Below are positions 5,697 to 7,970 of a stretch of 7,970 nt of DNA, in pieces. The stretch covers positions 1-7,970 of the forward strand of contig DAOTZA010000167.1 of the NCBI GenBank assembly GCA_034434515.1, given 5' to 3'. The notes beneath the pieces are model-generated. The model was not told the DNA's origin, did no database searches, and was given only the letters and a program-made list of their open reading frames with translations. Source of the stretch: NAK19 sp034434515 (GTDB lineage: Bacteria; Chloroflexota; Anaerolineae; Anaerolineales; UBA4823). Position 1 is the stretch's first letter. Every line of letters begins with the position of its first letter. The position numbers were made by a program, and so were the translations under genes.

Positions 5697-6641
5697 ATGA
5701 CGAAACTGATCATCCAAATCCCGTGCTATAACGAGGAACAAACGCTTCCGGAAACGCTACAATCCTTACCACGTTCCATTAACGGGATCGACAAAATCGA
5801 AACCCTGATCATCGATGACGGCAGTCAAGACAAAACAGCCGAAGTTGCAATCCAATGCGGTGCTCATCATCTCCTTCGCTTCCCCCAACATGTCGGCTTG
5901 GCGACGGCCTTTGCCAGCGGTTTAAACGCCTGCCTGGAACTGGGAGCAGACATCATTGTCAACACCGACGCCGATAATCAATATTTTGCTGGCGACATCG
6001 AAAAGCTGGTTGCGCCAATCATAGAAGGAAAAGCTGATATTGTCATCGGCGATCGGGGGGTTGCCAATCATCCCGAATTTTCCCCTCTCAAACGGGCTTT
6101 GCAGCGCTGGGGAAGCAAAGTGCTGGAGTGGACATCTGGGCTAAAAATTCCCGACGCGACCAGTGGTTTTCGCGCCTACAGTCGGGAAGCAGCCTTGAAA
6201 ACCATCGTCCTTTCGGGTTACACCTATACACTGGAAACGTTGATCCAAGCCGGCTCTAAAGGGTTATTGGTTCACTACGTTCCGGTGCGCACCAACCCAC
6301 AAAAACGCCCCTCGCGGCTGATTCGCAGCTTGCCCGAATATCTCGCCCTCTCAACCATCACCATTATTCGCTCGTATGCCATGTACCGCGCCCTGCGTTT
6401 CTTCACCATCATTGGCGGGTTGTTTATCTTGAGCGGGTTCTTGCTTGGCATTCGTTTTTTGATCATCCACTACCTCTTACGGACGGGTGGCGGAAACCTT
6501 CAATCGCTTCTGTTGATGGCAGTTTTGTTGATCGTTGGATTTCAAATTATCCTGATCGGCTTGCTAGCCGACCTGATTAGTTTTAATCGGAAGATATTGG
6601 AAGAAGTGTTGTATCGATTGCGAAAATCCGATACCTCGTGA
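5697..6641 (+). CDS. Family 2 glycosyltransferase, polyprenyl-phosphate sugar transferase type, 314 aa
   Basis: Inverting GT-A transferase of the dolichol-phosphate-mannose-synthase-like group. These move a sugar from a nucleotide donor onto a membrane lipid phosphate on the cytoplasmic face. Numbered from ATG 5697: the N-terminal strand IIQIPCYNEEQTLPETL (5-21), nucleotide-binding DDGS (40-43), metal-binding DAD (91-93, in NTDADNQYF), IGDR (117-120), and the acceptor-side SGFRAYSREA (156-165). Two hydrophobic helices (about 235-258 and 268-292) anchor the C-terminus, followed by a basic tail. Length fits the DPM-like group with two helices. An in-frame TTG at 5688 would add three residues; ATG is preferred because the TTG overlaps the TATAAT box. 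The donor sugar cannot be read from sequence. The convergent membrane protein, which resembles lipid-linked-sugar users, is a plausible partner, and co-transcription with the M23 gene is possible. Confidence 0.88.
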   Translation: MTKLIIQIPCYNEEQTLPETLQSLPRSINGIDKIETLIIDDGSQDKTAEVAIQCGAHHLLRFPQHVGLATAFASGLNACLELGADIIVNTDADNQYFAGDIEKLVAPIIEGKADIVIGDRGVANHPEFSPLKRALQRWGSKVLEWTSGLKIPDATSGFRAYSREAALKTIVLSGYTYTLETLIQAGSKGLLVHYVPVRTNPQKRPSRLIRSLPEYLALSTITIIRSYAMYRALRFFTIIGGLFILSGFLLGIRFLIIHYLLRTGGGNLQSLLLMAVLLIVGFQIILIGLLADLISFNRKILEEVLYRLRKSDTS

Positions 6642-6647
6642 GAAATA

Positions 6648-7970
6648 TTACTTGATCCGCAATATCCACACATTGCCTTTATGATAAACCGCTTCATAGT
6701 ACCCGCTCTCGATCATCACTTTGGGTTTCATGACCACCGGTCCAGTATAATTCACTCTGCCTTGTTTGTCTCCGATATAAGCATATTGATACCCTCTCGC
6801 CTTCAATTCGGCAATCACCTGCGGATGGGTGTATCCTTTTTCCTCGATCATTTGACGAAGTGAATTAATATAGATAACATAATCCGGAAAGGGTCCTTTC
6901 TCGCTTACGTATGGCATTGGCGGAACACTGATTTTTCTCGTCGTGAAATAGGGAATCCACCAGCCCCCATCTGAACCAACAATCGTTGAACCGCCATAAG
7001 CGAAGAAAGAGTTCACCAGAATTCTACTTTCCGTGGGAGTATTTTCCCGAATCCATTCCATTGCTTTGATGTCGTGGCGCGTCGCCATTGCATGAGGATC
7101 GGGCTGAATGTCGTTAAGGCGACTCCTGGCCGTAAACAAGATAGTCACAATCACCAGAATTATCCCCACAGTATCTGCAACGAGAGGTTTTTTGCTTAGC
7201 AAAGGATGCATCAACCAGGTAAAAGCTGTTCCGATAACCAGGGAAGCCGGGATATACATGGCAATAAAAACTGCAAAATTACTTAACAAACCTGCCCCTG
7301 GTAATCCAACCCAATTTGGGTTTGCCATTAAGACTACGGTAAACCACCATCCAACAATGAATAACACATTCTTATCCCGTTTCCAAAGCGTCCAAGCGAT
7401 ACAAAGAATAAATATTACCCAGATCGGAAGAGGCAAATAACCGCTGAGAAATCCAATGGCATTATATTCACGGGTATAGTTACTCATTGTGCTTGGAGAA
7501 GTAGTGATGCCGCGAATAAATCCCTCAAAAAGTTTTCCACCGTAAACCCTGAAAAACCATGGCAAATAGAGCAACAAACCAATCATTCCACCCAGACCAA
7601 GGTTAGCAAATTGTTCACGCCAGGTTCTCCGCGAGATATTGAGCAACATGAGAATCGGAAGACTACCCAACATGAAAAGAAAGACCCGATAATGGACCAG
7701 AGCTAAACCACTCGAGGCCAGTGCTACAAGGAGAATATTCTTCCAAGGTCTTTGTTTCAACCATCCGATCCATCCACTGTTCTTTAGGTCGGTTTTGTCG
7801 TTCACTTCCAACAAATCCCAAATCAGAAAGACAACGATTGGTAAAAGTACCTGACCACAAAGCTGGGTATACCTACCCCAATTGGTGTAGAACATTGGCA
7901 TAAACAAGATAAAGCCAGCAAGCACCCAACTGGCGATTGTTGCCCACCGGGCTCCGCTTGAAATCCTCCA
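6648..7970 (-). CDS. Multi-spanning membrane protein, GT-C/PMT-like glycosyltransferase candidate (N-terminus missing)
   Basis: The frame is open from the right window edge (codon at 7970-7968, Trp) to TAA at 6650-6648, giving 440 visible residues. A GTG at 7925 could be taken as a start, but the 15 codons before it continue an open frame of similar character, so the gene most likely begins outside. Visible residues 1-280 contain about nine hydrophobic helices with short loops. The first contains the aromatic YTNWGRYTQL loop (28-37), a pattern I associate with uncharacterised Chloroflexota membrane proteins. The C-terminal 130 residues are soluble, beginning AMEWIRENTPTESRILVNS, and look like the extracellular domain that follows the membrane part in GT39/GT-C-type and YfhO-like transferases. 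If so, it transfers a sugar from a polyprenyl-phosphate donor outside the membrane. The acidic motif usually in the first loop of GT-C enzymes is not in view, so activity is unproven. Converges on the GT2 gene with a 6-bp gap and no terminator hairpin. Confidence 0.68.
   Translation of the reverse strand, partial: WRISSGARWATIASWVLAGFILFMPMFYTNWGRYTQLCGQVLLPIVVFLIWDLLEVNDKTDLKNSGWIGWLKQRPWKNILLVALASSGLALVHYRVFLFMLGSLPILMLLNISRRTWREQFANLGLGGMIGLLLYLPWFFRVYGGKLFEGFIRGITTSPSTMSNYTREYNAIGFLSGYLPLPIWVIFILCIAWTLWKRDKNVLFIVGWWFTVVLMANPNWVGLPGAGLLSNFAVFIAMYIPASLVIGTAFTWLMHPLLSKKPLVADTVGIILVIVTILFTARSRLNDIQPDPHAMATRHDIKAMEWIRENTPTESRILVNSFFAYGGSTIVGSDGGWWIPYFTTRKISVPPMPYVSEKGPFPDYVIYINSLRQMIEEKGYTHPQVIAELKARGYQYAYIGDKQGRVNYTGPVVMKPKVMIESGYYEAVYHKGNVWILRIK

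Noticed and set aside
7923..7925. GTG at 7925 as the true start of the membrane protein
   Set aside because: The frame stays open to the window edge and the GTG falls within a predicted membrane helix.

Overview
The window looks like part of a moderate-GC chromosome from the phylum Chloroflexota, most likely class Anaerolineae. This is an inference from protein style: long multi-domain secreted proteins with Pro/Thr linkers, a secreted protein ending in FLPIVGR, a C25/gingipain-type propeptide, and an HPr-kinase-like P-loop protein. There is no rRNA, tRNA or marker gene to settle it. I see no RNA gene, insertion sequence, CRISPR array or phage gene, and coding density is very high.

Layout. 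On the minus strand, bases 1-1064 hold the 5' part of a secreted C25-family peptidase-like protein that runs off the left edge; it has its own good promoter and a Shine-Dalgarno site. Upstream of it, on the same strand, lies a tight two-gene unit: a membrane-anchored FN3-like protein (2459-1989) followed after 1 nt by an HprK/PEPCK-like P-loop kinase homologue (1987-1196). A 29-bp gap containing overlapping divergent promoter elements and a small inverted repeat separates this unit from a plus-strand gene for a 1063-residue secreted M23 metallopeptidase (2489-5680). That protein carries Ig-like, beta/gamma-crystallin-like, FN3-like, MAM/jelly-roll-like and pre-peptidase C-terminal domains. It is followed after 16 nt by a GT2 glycosyltransferase with two C-terminal membrane helices (5697-6641). 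A multi-spanning membrane protein resembling GT-C type glycosyltransferases (7970-6648, minus strand, N-terminus beyond the window) converges on it with a 6-bp gap.

How the genes may fit together. The left two thirds is an envelope/secretion neighbourhood: two secreted peptidase-type proteins, one small membrane-anchored beta-sandwich protein and an intracellular kinase-like protein. The right third is polyprenyl-phosphate-sugar and envelope glycan chemistry. A functional link between the kinase homologue and the secreted proteins is inference from gene order only. Several starts (FN3 protein, GT2, perhaps the M23 gene) have a TATAAT-like box 6-8 nt before an ATG and no Shine-Dalgarno sequence, which suggests leaderless transcripts.
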